DNA of 22,715 bases, from positions 1 to 22,715 of IMG/VR virus record IMGVR_UViG_3300006128_000068. One strand, written 5' to 3'. The DNA is from a virus. The translations under genes were made by a program, and so were the position numbers. This document shows positions 14,569 through 21,593 of this stretch, piece by piece; the first letter of the stretch is position 1, and each line of letters begins with the position of its first letter. The notes under the pieces are model-generated. The model saw nothing but the letters and a program-made list of their open reading frames with translations. It was not told the DNA's origin and searched no databases.

Positions 14569-14946
14569 ATGAATCAAGATTTTTTTAAAAAACTCACTGA
14601 GAATCACCCCTTTATCACGATTTGTTCCTATGCCAGTCAAGATTATGTAGGCATTATACAAAATCGTGATGATCTAGTTACTACAATATATGATTATGGT
14701 TCTATTGTAGAAGCAGAATTAAGGGCTAAATTCTTAGAATTAGGAGACATTTGGTGGTGGGAATCAAATAGAGCAATTCCCATTAATCTATTCCTTAGGG
14801 AGGAATGGGCCGTATTTAAACCCTATATTAGGACTTTTAATAATAAGAGTTTAGATATTGTTCATGGACCTGTGGTAAGCATGACTGACTTTACCAAACG
14901 CAGGGGCAAACGCAAAAGCATTACACTAGTTAAGAAGATTCCTTAA
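14569..14946 (+). CDS. Conserved phage protein of unknown function, only plus-strand gene
   Basis: A 125-residue protein with a central block GDIWWWESNRAIPINLFL (about residues 59-76), which looks like a conserved core, and a basic C-terminus, TKRRGKRKSITLVKK. There is no membrane span or known catalytic motif; the basic tail would suit nucleic-acid or phosphate contacts. All other genes in the window run the other way. It starts divergently from the structural gene and its last 21 bases overlap the 3' end of peptide deformylase. The ribosome-binding site is weak. The open frame and ordinary amino-acid make-up support it as a real gene. Confidence 0.75.
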   Translation: MNQDFFKKLTENHPFITICSYASQDYVGIIQNRDDLVTTIYDYGSIVEAELRAKFLELGDIWWWESNRAIPINLFLREEWAVFKPYIRTFNNKSLDIVHGPVVSMTDFTKRRGKRKSITLVKKIP

Positions 14947-15435
14947 TTTTTTATCTTTCTTCTTTCTGCGTTCTTTAGCCATTTGTAATCCCAAAGCACT
15001 AGACCTCTCATCAAACGTCACACCAATAAGGTGATCGAATTCGTGTAAAAACACTCTAGCCCTTATCCCACTCAATTCCTCTTCAATAATTGCCCCACTG
15101 ACATTTTGATATCGTACTTTAACTTCAGGTACACGTTTGATATTCAACCACAGTCCGGGGAAACTCAAGCATCCTTCTAAGTATATTTCAGGTTCACCCT
15201 TGGTCGCAATGATCTCAGGATTAATACAAGCAACAAGATTGTCTTTGTTACCCATAACAAAAATTCGTTTGGACACGCCGCATTGCGGGGCAGCCAAACC
15301 AATACCCTCACTCACAAACATAAGTGTAGACATTTCTTTGACTAGTTCAGTAGGGTCTCCATCAACTTCAAAATCCCATGCTTTTGAGATTTGATTAAGT
15401 AGAGGATCATTCTCTTTAAGTAAATTAAGTTCCAT
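14926..15435 (-). CDS. def: Peptide deformylase
   Basis: A 169-residue metalloenzyme that removes the formyl group from the N-terminal methionine of new proteins. All three motifs are present: GIGLAAPQ (44-51, the GxGxAAxQ motif), EGCLS (87-91, metal ligand Cys89) and HEFDHLIG (131-138, His131 and His135 as metal ligands, Glu132 catalytic). Length and motif spacing match functional enzymes; a lysine- and arginine-rich tail (ERRKKKDKKLRNLLN) follows the core. Phage deformylases occur in marine T4-like phages and are thought to speed maturation of phage or host photosystem or virion proteins. It overlaps the upstream DnaE-like gene by 11 bases and the convergent gene by 21. GGAAG lies before the ATG. 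Confidence 0.95.
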   Translation of the reverse strand: MELNLLKENDPLLNQISKAWDFEVDGDPTELVKEMSTLMFVSEGIGLAAPQCGVSKRIFVMGNKDNLVACINPEIIATKGEPEIYLEGCLSFPGLWLNIKRVPEVKVRYQNVSGAIIEEELSGIRARVFLHEFDHLIGVTFDERSSALGLQMAKERRKKKDKKLRNLLN

Positions 15436-16000
15436 TTTCTTCCAATAAATTCATGTGTACTGTTACTAACTGAGCATATGCAATTGCATGGCTCTTTTTA
15501 AAACTATAACCTGTGTGATCTTTTTCCCACACGGTTTCATTGATTTCTTTCCAACTCTTTCCTATCAAATGACGTTTAGCAGGTCTGATAACTGCCAAGA
15601 ACATTGCTAGTCGTGGAATACTATCAACTGATTCTGGCATTCTACGCAATGTATCAAACTGCTGTCCTAAGTGAATTAATTTTTCAACAAAATCTTTTCT
15701 ATTTAATAATTTCCAATTAGGATCACGCATTAATTCAATCAAATGTAACTCGTCACGTACTTGATTATACACGTGAACATTCAATAAGTCTAATTTAAAG
15801 TATCCACGTTTTTCTGCGTCAGCATAGTGTATGCTAGACATTTGATGTACAGGATCATAAGGAATCTCTGTGATATAAACCCCAGTTGGATGTTTACGAA
15901 TAGGGTCAACATTGAGCATACTTGCAGGTGTGTGAGGAATCAACTTTAGTAAGTCATCCCTTGATCCAAAATCTATATCTATATCACTATCTATCTTCAT
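15425..16000 (-). CDS. Miniature DnaE-like (C-family polymerase core) protein
   Basis: A 191-residue protein holding, in the DnaE order, short versions of bacterial Pol III alpha motifs. SDIDIDF (5-11) corresponds to the PDIDIDF catalytic Asp pair; KHPTGVYIT (36-44) to the HAAGVVI block; GYFKLDLLNV (66-75) to the GLVKFDFLG strand with the third Asp; FLAVIRPAKR (134-143) to the ALYRPGP block; and FKKSHAIAYA (167-176) to FNKSHAAAYA. The PHP domain, most of the fingers, the clamp-binding and the tau-binding regions are absent (DnaE is over 1,100 residues), so a normal polymerase is unlikely. It lies between exonuclease and deformylase genes. Similar proteins exist in marine T4-like phages; their function is not known to me. 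Confidence 0.8.
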   Translation of the reverse strand: MKIDSDIDIDFGSRDDLLKLIPHTPASMLNVDPIRKHPTGVYITEIPYDPVHQMSSIHYADAEKRGYFKLDLLNVHVYNQVRDELHLIELMRDPNWKLLNRKDFVEKLIHLGQQFDTLRRMPESVDSIPRLAMFLAVIRPAKRHLIGKSWKEINETVWEKDHTGYSFKKSHAIAYAQLVTVHMNLLEENGT

Positions 16001-16025
16001 TATCTATTTCTTTGACTTACAGTTA

Positions 16026-16580
16026 TCACCATGCCAATCCTGCTTTCATTAATTTCATATATGCACGTTGTACAACAATTGCTTGATGTTCTGCGTCATC
16101 AACCGCCTTGTGACTAGTAACGTGCTTTTCATCTTTAAGACTTACACCTGCAACTTCATATAGTGTACGTGTGTCACGCATAGTCCAAAAGGGCCAAGGT
16201 ATGGGGTTTGGCTTGTCACTTGTTTGTCGCCATGCATGTTCCATAACTACCAAGTCGAAGGGAGCACCGTTGCTCCATACTGCTCTGCGATTCCAACAAA
16301 ACTTGTAAAGAATTTCCATGCAATCTTTAAATGGTTGTCGATCACGATCACCCATAGCCTCTTCAATTGCTTCGGGACTTTGTTCACCCCACCAACGTAG
16401 TGTGTCATCATTGATACTACGATTGTAGATTTCAGTTTGATCTTCAATTGTTGGACGTAATTCTAATCGTTCTGCGATACCGTTGCCCTTAGGGTCAAAA
16501 CGCACAGCACCAATAGTAAGTATAACACAATTAGGTGTTGTATCCAAACTTTCAATGTCAACCATAATATCATTAGCCAT
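16026..16580 (-). CDS. dexA: DEDDh 3'-5' exonuclease (Rv2179c/DexA-like)
   Basis: A 184-residue RNase H-fold exonuclease. Visible catalytic residues are Asp8 and Glu10 in MVDIESLDT, Asp109 in NGAPFDL, and His157 and Asp162 in the motif HKAVDD, making a complete DEDDh set. The central RSINDDTLRWWGEQSPE segment is typical of the Rv2179c-like 3'-5' exoribonuclease family, to which T4 DexA belongs. It would degrade single-stranded nucleic acid, with roles in RNA turnover or DNA end trimming. It begins two bases after the stop of the 93-residue gene and ends 25 bases before the DnaE-like gene. The symbol follows the T4 relative; substrate preference is not visible. Confidence 0.85.
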   Translation of the reverse strand: MANDIMVDIESLDTTPNCVILTIGAVRFDPKGNGIAERLELRPTIEDQTEIYNRSINDDTLRWWGEQSPEAIEEAMGDRDRQPFKDCMEILYKFCWNRRAVWSNGAPFDLVVMEHAWRQTSDKPNPIPWPFWTMRDTRTLYEVAGVSLKDEKHVTSHKAVDDAEHQAIVVQRAYMKLMKAGLAW

Positions 16581-16582
16581 GT

Positions 16583-16864
16583 TTATCCAAACTTTAATAT
16601 AAAAAATATATATTTTTTCTCGTCAACAATTTCAAACTTATCTGTAATGTTGCCGTCTAATATGTTCATTTTGAATCCGTAATTTTCTTTTACGTATTCT
16701 TCAAAATCATATGCATCAAACTGACCATCCAAATCAGCTATGTCTTGCATATACTCTTTACGAATCTTTTTTAATGATTCCCAATAATTCCAACGCTTCT
16801 TTCGAAACTCAATCTCAGGATCATTTTCATCATAGTCCTGAAATGATTTTGGCATGTTACTCAT
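16583..16864 (-). CDS. Small protein with C-terminal DEKxY module
   Basis: A 93-residue acidic protein, helical in its N-terminal half (FRKKRWNYWESLKKIRKEYM). From residue 62 it becomes beta-rich: YGFKMNILDGNITDKFEIV then DEKKYIFFILKFG at the C-terminus. The end matches those of the 104- and 77-residue proteins on the other side of the radical SAM gene, giving a shared (I/V)-x-D-E-K-x-Y-x3-(F/W)-x-L type motif. It starts eight bases inside the end of the radical SAM-oxygenase gene, so the two are translated from one message. Function unknown; partner or substrate of the neighbouring enzyme is a hypothesis only. Confidence 0.75.
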   Translation of the reverse strand: MSNMPKSFQDYDENDPEIEFRKKRWNYWESLKKIRKEYMQDIADLDGQFDAYDFEEYVKENYGFKMNILDGNITDKFEIVDEKKYIFFILKFG

Positions 16865-18965
16865 TACTTTTCCAAATATTGTCCACTTGTCTTACTTCGT
16901 CAATTATATCTTTATGTAGGTAATTAATCAACAAAACTGGGCGATTTTTTGAAGTTGGGTTTGGCATACTGCTGTGCAATAGTCTTGTGTTGTATATTAA
17001 CACATTACCTTTAAAAACATCTGGTTGAATATAATTTTGTAAAAACCAAACGTTCATATCTCCATTATAACACTTGTTAATATCAAAGTCCATTTTTTGA
17101 CTATGCGGTACAATTCCCGTACCAGCAGTATCTTTACCCATTTTATCTAATGGTATAATAACTTGTACACCTAAAAGTCTTTTATCTGTATTCCATTTGT
17201 CAAAACGATTTGGAGTATCAATATGTGGACTGATCCAAGTACTTCCTGCATTGATAGTTACAATATCACTTGAATACATTACTGCATCTTTAAGGTACTT
17301 TGTGATATACATATTGATTTTATAATCAATTTGTTGTACTTCAGGCCAATCTAATACGCTTTGGCTCCACCATACACTAATATCAGATAAATTTTTGATA
17401 TCATCACGTTCGGCATATTGTTTGCTACTGCTTGATGCACGTACTGGATACAATGTATCTAATTTAGATTCTATACTTGTAAGTATTTCATTACCAATGA
17501 TAGTATCAGTAATTACATAACCCGGACCATCTATTAAACTATTGGCATAACCATGTACAGGATTTTTACCTCTAATATAAAAATCACCCGGAATGATTCC
17601 ATGATCCCAAATCTTGTGTAATTCATCCCATAATAAAGGTAAACTATCTTGCAGTTTTCTATTTCTATATTGATCAGATTCAGTAATAAAATGCTTTAGT
17701 TGTGACAATGAAGTAGAGTTAACAATTTGTGGTTCTTCTAACCACTTGATAACAATATTAATTGTATCAATTAATCCACTGTTTACTTTGTCATTTAAAT
17801 CATTGGGATGTTCATTATTAAATCTGTCTAACAATTTCTTTGCTTTAACTACTCCCAGTTGTCTATACTCAGGAGTTAATAAACTAATCAATGAGTATTC
17901 AGGATGTGACACACGATTGGCAAACACACTGGCATGATATACCAATGTTTTTTCTTCCATGATAATAGGAAACTCATTGAATAAATCATACCAAAATTCA
18001 AGTAAGTCTACGCAATCAATTGCATTGAAAAGGCTTATAGTGCAACTTAATCCAACTGTAAACTTAGTATCAGTAGAGGAAGAATCTGTGTGCATTGCCA
18101 ATCTACTTTTATGAACTAAGCCCACATATGTTCTAAGATTGCTTTCTACTTTACTCCACTTGAAAGGATAACGAATATATTCGTTGACTTGTTTATAACC
18201 GTCAATAGAAACAGATACGTGAACACTACCAAAGTTATTCCAAATATCAATTAACTCATCAGAGATACCAGTTAAGTTAGTAACATAACTTAAGCGAATC
18301 TTTTTAGCACGTCCTGTGGCAATGATTAATTTTAAGAACTTGATGTGTTCTTCTGAAATAGTGGGTTCACCTCCCACTAGACTAATAAATTCTACGTTAG
18401 GAAAATCATCTACTAATTTTTGTGCAGTTTCGTTATCAATAGAAACTCGTTTGTATTGAACTTTTTGCTCTGGTTGTATTCTCCAAATATCATTCCATTC
18501 TTCTTCCCAAAAATCACTAAGAATAGAACTGCATGTCATGCACTTACTATTGCACTTTGTACCAAATGTCAAATCTAGATATTTGATGTCGGTTGGATTG
18601 ATACTTTTATTCATTGGAACAAAATCATTTATGTTCTTATTCCAAATAGTACGCATGGATGCAATGTCGTTTTCTTCTGCTTGTTTACAATTCAAACAGG
18701 CATCGGGCCATTCTCCATTAATTAATTGTCCTCGCAACTCTCTAAGATTCTGTGCGTTGATTCTGACCTTAGGGTCTCGTCCAACTACTCCATAGTCATA
18801 GTGACCATCTTTATACATTTTCCAATGGTCGGTACGAATATTACAGCAAGGAATATACTCGCCAAATGCGTTGATTGATGCTGAGCCAAACGCTAGGCTA
18901 CAATATATAGGTTTCTTAGTATCCGTATTATTCACATAATTTCCAATGCACGTATGTTTTTTCAT
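16857..18965 (-). CDS. Radical SAM enzyme fused to Fe(II)/2OG (phytanoyl-CoA type) oxygenase
   Basis: A 702-residue two-enzyme fusion. N-terminal cysteines (22, 40, 41, 90, 93; YCSLAFG, PCCNIR, CLNC) are arranged as in twitch/SPASM-related proteins. The radical SAM motif CNSKCMTC follows (Cys138, 142, 145), then LVGGEP (about 197-201) and a barrel pattern ending near residue 450. The last 200 residues are a PhyH-type oxygenase: SPHID (His581, Asp583), GTGIVPHSQ, RLLHSS (His664) and Arg675 for 2-oxoglutarate. Both active sites look intact. I start at ATG 18965; the frame extends to 19052, but that would overlap the upstream gene by 125 bases. AGGAG is 15 bases upstream, which is not ideal. The substrate is unknown. 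Confidence 0.85.
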   Translation of the reverse strand: MKKHTCIGNYVNNTDTKKPIYCSLAFGSASINAFGEYIPCCNIRTDHWKMYKDGHYDYGVVGRDPKVRINAQNLRELRGQLINGEWPDACLNCKQAEENDIASMRTIWNKNINDFVPMNKSINPTDIKYLDLTFGTKCNSKCMTCSSILSDFWEEEWNDIWRIQPEQKVQYKRVSIDNETAQKLVDDFPNVEFISLVGGEPTISEEHIKFLKLIIATGRAKKIRLSYVTNLTGISDELIDIWNNFGSVHVSVSIDGYKQVNEYIRYPFKWSKVESNLRTYVGLVHKSRLAMHTDSSSTDTKFTVGLSCTISLFNAIDCVDLLEFWYDLFNEFPIIMEEKTLVYHASVFANRVSHPEYSLISLLTPEYRQLGVVKAKKLLDRFNNEHPNDLNDKVNSGLIDTINIVIKWLEEPQIVNSTSLSQLKHFITESDQYRNRKLQDSLPLLWDELHKIWDHGIIPGDFYIRGKNPVHGYANSLIDGPGYVITDTIIGNEILTSIESKLDTLYPVRASSSSKQYAERDDIKNLSDISVWWSQSVLDWPEVQQIDYKINMYITKYLKDAVMYSSDIVTINAGSTWISPHIDTPNRFDKWNTDKRLLGVQVIIPLDKMGKDTAGTGIVPHSQKMDFDINKCYNGDMNVWFLQNYIQPDVFKGNVLIYNTRLLHSSMPNPTSKNRPVLLINYLHKDIIDEVRQVDNIWKSNE

Positions 18966-19242
18966 CCATGATGATGTATTCTCCTGCTTTGAACCAAGAT
19001 CCTTGGTACACAGGCTCGCCATAGTATTTAATGCACCATAGTTCCATAGCACTTTTTATGCCACGCATTCTATTAGGTGGCATCATTTTAATAAATGTCT
19101 TTTCTACCCACTGATTATTTTCCCAAAATTTCTTTTTAGCCTTTGTAGCGATACTAGGATCAAGGTCATAAAAGTGACCAGTGATTGGATCACTTAATCC
19201 TCTGTCTATTGAAATTAATTTTTTAGTTGAATAGCCTGCCAT
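18928..19242 (-). CDS. Small protein with C-terminal DEKxY module, upstream of radical SAM gene
   Basis: A 104-residue basic protein starting MAGYSTKKLISIDRG, with GGAG five bases before the ATG and its start one base after the previous stop. The end reads YYGEPVYQGSW, then EYIIMDEKTYVHWKLCE, closely like the C-terminus of the 93-residue protein (YG then FEIVDEKKYIFFILKFG). It overlaps the radical SAM gene by 38 bases if that gene starts at 18965, implying coupling. No enzyme motif is present. Function unknown. Confidence 0.75.
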   Translation of the reverse strand: MAGYSTKKLISIDRGLSDPITGHFYDLDPSIATKAKKKFWENNQWVEKTFIKMMPPNRMRGIKSAMELWCIKYYGEPVYQGSWFKAGEYIIMDEKTYVHWKLCE

Positions 19243-19243
19243 G

Positions 19244-19477
19244 TTAACTCCACCTCAATGTAAACATTATATAATCTTTTTCATAACGAAACTTAAACTT
19301 CATTTCTCCGTCATCTAATATTATCCAACGTGTATGTCTTTCAAATTTATTGTTATTATTTCTTAACCATTCAAGTATTTCATTGTAATGCTTTACATGT
19401 GCTGATGCTTGATGCCAACCCGGGTTAGTATGTTCCCAACCTTTAGGATCGTGATAATTGTACACATCAATATCCAC
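19244..19477 (-). CDS. Small protein with related C-terminal module
   Basis: A 77-residue Trp- and His-rich protein starting with GTG at 19477, 11 bases inside the end of the zinc-finger gene. The N-terminus MDIDVYNYHDPKGWEHTNPG is unlike its neighbours, but the C-terminus (WIILDDGEMKFKF then RYEKDYIMFTLRWS) aligns with the 93-residue protein's NILDGNITDKFEIV and DEKKYIFFILKFG. There is no ATG alternative and only a weak ribosome-binding site. It is called because the frame is open, tightly packed and shows this similarity. Function unknown. Confidence 0.65.
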   Translation of the reverse strand: MDIDVYNYHDPKGWEHTNPGWHQASAHVKHYNEILEWLRNNNNKFERHTRWIILDDGEMKFKFRYEKDYIMFTLRWS

Positions 19478-20165
19478 CAGCAGCCAATAACTCTTTTACT
19501 TGTGGCACGATATTGCTATTACGCTTAAATCTAATAGCCCATTGTTCGGGGTCAATATATTCAAGAATCATTTTTTGCTGTGATTCATCTAATCGTTCAA
19601 TCAAGCCAATGCCACTAGTACTTTGATATAGCATCCATGGACTGATTCTACCAGCGGTGATAGCATAGCAAATTTTATTTGCATTACCATATCGCAAATA
19701 ATCTTTGCTTAGTATACCTTCTGCTTTTGCAAGTTCAATTGTTGTTTCAATACTACGTGCAATAGCATCTAGTGGGTCTTCGTTTTTCATATGGTCAATC
19801 AAAAACTTTGTGTAGTTTGTGTCACTACACCAACTATCAACTTTGATATTATTTTTTAGTAACCAATCAGCGTATCGTTCAACATTGATAACATTGACGT
19901 TGACACAATAATGTCCGAACTTAACAAAGACCAAATAATAAGAACTCTTAATAAAGTCTAAGTATGTTTTAGTCTTTTTAGTTGGTGTGTTCTTTTTATA
20001 AAAAGATAGCCATGTTTGAAAACCAATACGGTTACCCGTTTGGTCTTTGTCTTGCCATCTGCGTTTGTTTTCACATAAGTGTTTATCTAATGTGGACTCA
20101 CGCAGAAATTCTCTGTTACAAAAATCGCAACTGTGTTTTACCTCAGTTACCGCTGTCTTCTTCAT
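19467..20165 (-). CDS. Conserved phage protein with N-terminal C2HC zinc finger
   Basis: A 232-residue protein. The first 40 residues hold a zinc-binding motif, CDFCNREFLRESTLDKHLC (Cys13, Cys16, His29, Cys31), a C-x2-C-x12-H-x-C pattern, followed by basic KRRW. The remainder is helical with DPLDAIARSIETTIELAKAE and RISPWMLYQSTSGI, which look like a conserved core. A DNA- or RNA-binding role is likely; the exact function is unknown, and relatives appear common in marine T4-like phages. I use ATG 20165; the frame opens upstream to a GTG at 20198 without a clear ribosome-binding site. It overlaps the upstream gene by 23 bases. Being among replication genes, it may act with the replisome or in late transcription. 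Confidence 0.8.
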   Translation of the reverse strand: MKKTAVTEVKHSCDFCNREFLRESTLDKHLCENKRRWQDKDQTGNRIGFQTWLSFYKKNTPTKKTKTYLDFIKSSYYLVFVKFGHYCVNVNVINVERYADWLLKNNIKVDSWCSDTNYTKFLIDHMKNEDPLDAIARSIETTIELAKAEGILSKDYLRYGNANKICYAITAGRISPWMLYQSTSGIGLIERLDESQQKMILEYIDPEQWAIRFKRNSNIVPQVKELLAAGGY

Positions 20166-20730
20166 ATTGTTTAATGTCTTTATCTGTAACAAGGTCACTT
20201 AATAACTCAATTTCATCAAATTTTAAATTGGGGAATTTCTCAGCAAGATACACTTTGCGTTTATGATTATCTACAAAAGCCTCGGATATCAATGCAATGT
20301 CGCTATCACTAGTCTTTGGATAGATTTTTTTATAATATTCTTTGATATCTTTTAGTTTTGCAGGTTCACGCAACTCACTTACTTTTTCTTTAATGTGAGG
20401 TATCCACTGATGAAACTGCTTGCCTAATCCCGGGCTAGCCGCACACAACATCAACCATTGTAGTTTAGGATGATGATATACGTTTTCATTAAACAAATAT
20501 TTGTTTGCATGGTAGTTAGTGCTTTGCAAATAATATGATTGCAAATCACTATTACCCTTGATTGCACTAACCCAATGAACTAGCATAAAAGGTACAATTT
20601 TCTTTTGCTGTTCTTGTGTTAGTCTATCATAGAAGCCATAGTCTTTCTTATCAATAGCCGCAAGAATATCAAACAAGGCTACGTCTTGATTTTCAAACTT
20701 TTCCTCAGTTGATACTTTTTCTTTTGCCAT
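20143..20730 (-). CDS. Possible clamp-loader small subunit (T4 gp62-like)
   Basis: A 195-residue helical protein, close to T4 gp62 in size (187). Features in the right order include FDILAAIDKKDYGFYDRL, PFMLVHWVSAIKG, an Asn-rich NYHANKYLF helix, KLQWLMLCAASPG, and WI preceding EYYKKIYPKTSDSDIALIS. These recall the conserved core of gp62 homologues (PFMxNRxxS ... W ... Y ... A), but similarity is limited and neither gp44 nor gp45 is in the window. If correct it would help load the sliding clamp. It is adjacent to replication and recombination genes. It shares one base with the upstream gene (TAATG). Confidence applies mainly to the gene; the function call is tentative. Confidence 0.6.
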   Translation of the reverse strand: MAKEKVSTEEKFENQDVALFDILAAIDKKDYGFYDRLTQEQQKKIVPFMLVHWVSAIKGNSDLQSYYLQSTNYHANKYLFNENVYHHPKLQWLMLCAASPGLGKQFHQWIPHIKEKVSELREPAKLKDIKEYYKKIYPKTSDSDIALISEAFVDNHKRKVYLAEKFPNLKFDEIELLSDLVTDKDIKQYEEDSGN

Positions 20731-21041
20731 TAGTTTTTCAACATTTCGTATGTAATAACGTGTGCAATACCTTGACCCAATTCTTGTTCACTAGGGATAA
20801 TATGTAGTGTTTGATTGTGACGGTCAGTGCGTTCGTCATACTTACTGTATTCCATAACATATCCACCGTTAGCATGATAAATTGTAAAATTCATACCACG
20901 TTGGTCAAGAATTCTACCTCTACTATGACCTACACTTGCTATAGTAACATGATTGCCATTATCAGCCTCTACCATATTCCTAGACTCTTCCCATGCTTGC
21001 TTGCACTTGTTTACAAACCATTTATTAAACCAATTAAACAT
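20730..21041 (-). CDS. Conserved small phage protein of unknown function
   Basis: A 103-residue protein beginning MFNWFNKWFVNKCKQAWEES, an amphipathic aromatic helix, followed by a beta-rich domain with GMNFTIYHANGGYVMEYSKYDERTDRH and IIPSEQELGQGIAHV as apparent core blocks. No transmembrane pattern is convincing despite the aromatic start. GAGGA lies 6-7 bases before the ATG. It is 12 bases from the preceding gene and overlaps the next by one base. Function unknown. Confidence 0.75.
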   Translation of the reverse strand: MFNWFNKWFVNKCKQAWEESRNMVEADNGNHVTIASVGHSRGRILDQRGMNFTIYHANGGYVMEYSKYDERTDRHNQTLHIIPSEQELGQGIAHVITYEMLKN

Positions 21042-21053
21042 ATTTTTCCTCTT

Positions 21054-21554
21054 TTAAAATGCTTGACTATAATCTACTATCTCACAATTGCGACTTACTT
21101 CTTTTACAAAATAAACACATCTTGGTTCTTTACTATCATCGATTGGTACACATAAGAACTGACCGTTACGTAATCGTGGCGCATACCATGTTACATCAGG
21201 ATAGATATCTAATATCTCAACTGGAATAAACGTTGGACTAAAACTAGTCAATGGATTAAACTCAAATGCATTAAAGCCACGATCATTGAGACTACTCAAT
21301 GGAAGTGTTTCTAAGTCTCCATGTTCTTGTTCACCGATCAGTATCTGCCAATCAACGGGCATCTTGATTGTCTTGTTGCCAATCTTTAATACCAATGCAG
21401 GACTATTAAAACTCTCCAAAAAGATTAGTGGGATGTAATGATAGTCTACATTACTTGGATTGGAATTATCGAGGATAGCAAATCGCAAATCATCGATTTC
21501 TTCTGGAAGCGTTTCTAAATTATAATAGATATTATCTAAGGTAAGTATTCTCAT
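21054..21554 (-). CDS. Conserved phage protein of unknown function
   Basis: A 166-residue beta-rich acidic protein with MPVDWQILIGEQEHGDLETL, NDRGFNAFEFNPLTSF and TWYAPRLRNGQFLCVP as the most structured blocks. There are no membrane segments or catalytic motifs I can name. Proteins with similar blocks (DWQILIG...GDLE) seem to occur in marine T4-like phages. A sigma70-like promoter with a perfect -35 lies directly before it, so it begins a transcription unit leading into the replication cluster. The ATG follows the -10 by six bases with no Shine-Dalgarno at normal distance. Function unknown. Confidence 0.8.
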   Translation of the reverse strand: MRILTLDNIYYNLETLPEEIDDLRFAILDNSNPSNVDYHYIPLIFLESFNSPALVLKIGNKTIKMPVDWQILIGEQEHGDLETLPLSSLNDRGFNAFEFNPLTSFSPTFIPVEILDIYPDVTWYAPRLRNGQFLCVPIDDSKEPRCVYFVKEVSRNCEIVDYSQAF

Positions 21555-21560
21555 AGTCGT

Positions 21561-21589
21561 ATTGTAACAACTCCTTTGGTGTTTGTCAA
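21561..21589 (-). promoter_or_regulatory. Strong sigma70-type promoter
   Basis: On the minus strand, TTGACA (21589-21584, perfect -35), a 17-base spacer and TACAAT (21566-21561), preceded by an extended TGT. The -10 ends six bases before the ATG at 21554, so +1 would be the A of ATG. It lies in the 39-base gap after the UvsW-like gene. An AGGAG string is part of the spacer, too far upstream to act as ribosome-binding site for this ATG. Confidence 0.75.
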
Positions 21590-21593
21590 CATA

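Noticed and set aside
18966-19052. Longer start for the radical SAM gene (ATG 19022 or the codon at 19052)
   Set aside because: Either would overlap the well-supported 104-residue gene by about 95-125 bases, and the first residues look like a shadow of that gene. The proper start still needs experimental confirmation.
16583-19477. Ribosomally made peptide (RiPP) precursor cluster
   Set aside because: The small neighbours resemble folded proteins with helical domains, not short precursors, and no protease, transporter or leader-binding domain is nearby; kept only as a weak hypothesis in the findings.
20811-21155. 114-residue plus-strand frame opposite two small genes
   Set aside because: It spans the junction of two tightly packed minus-strand genes with good start signals; its product is low-quality hydrophobic and Thr/Ile/Tyr-rich text typical of an antisense shadow.
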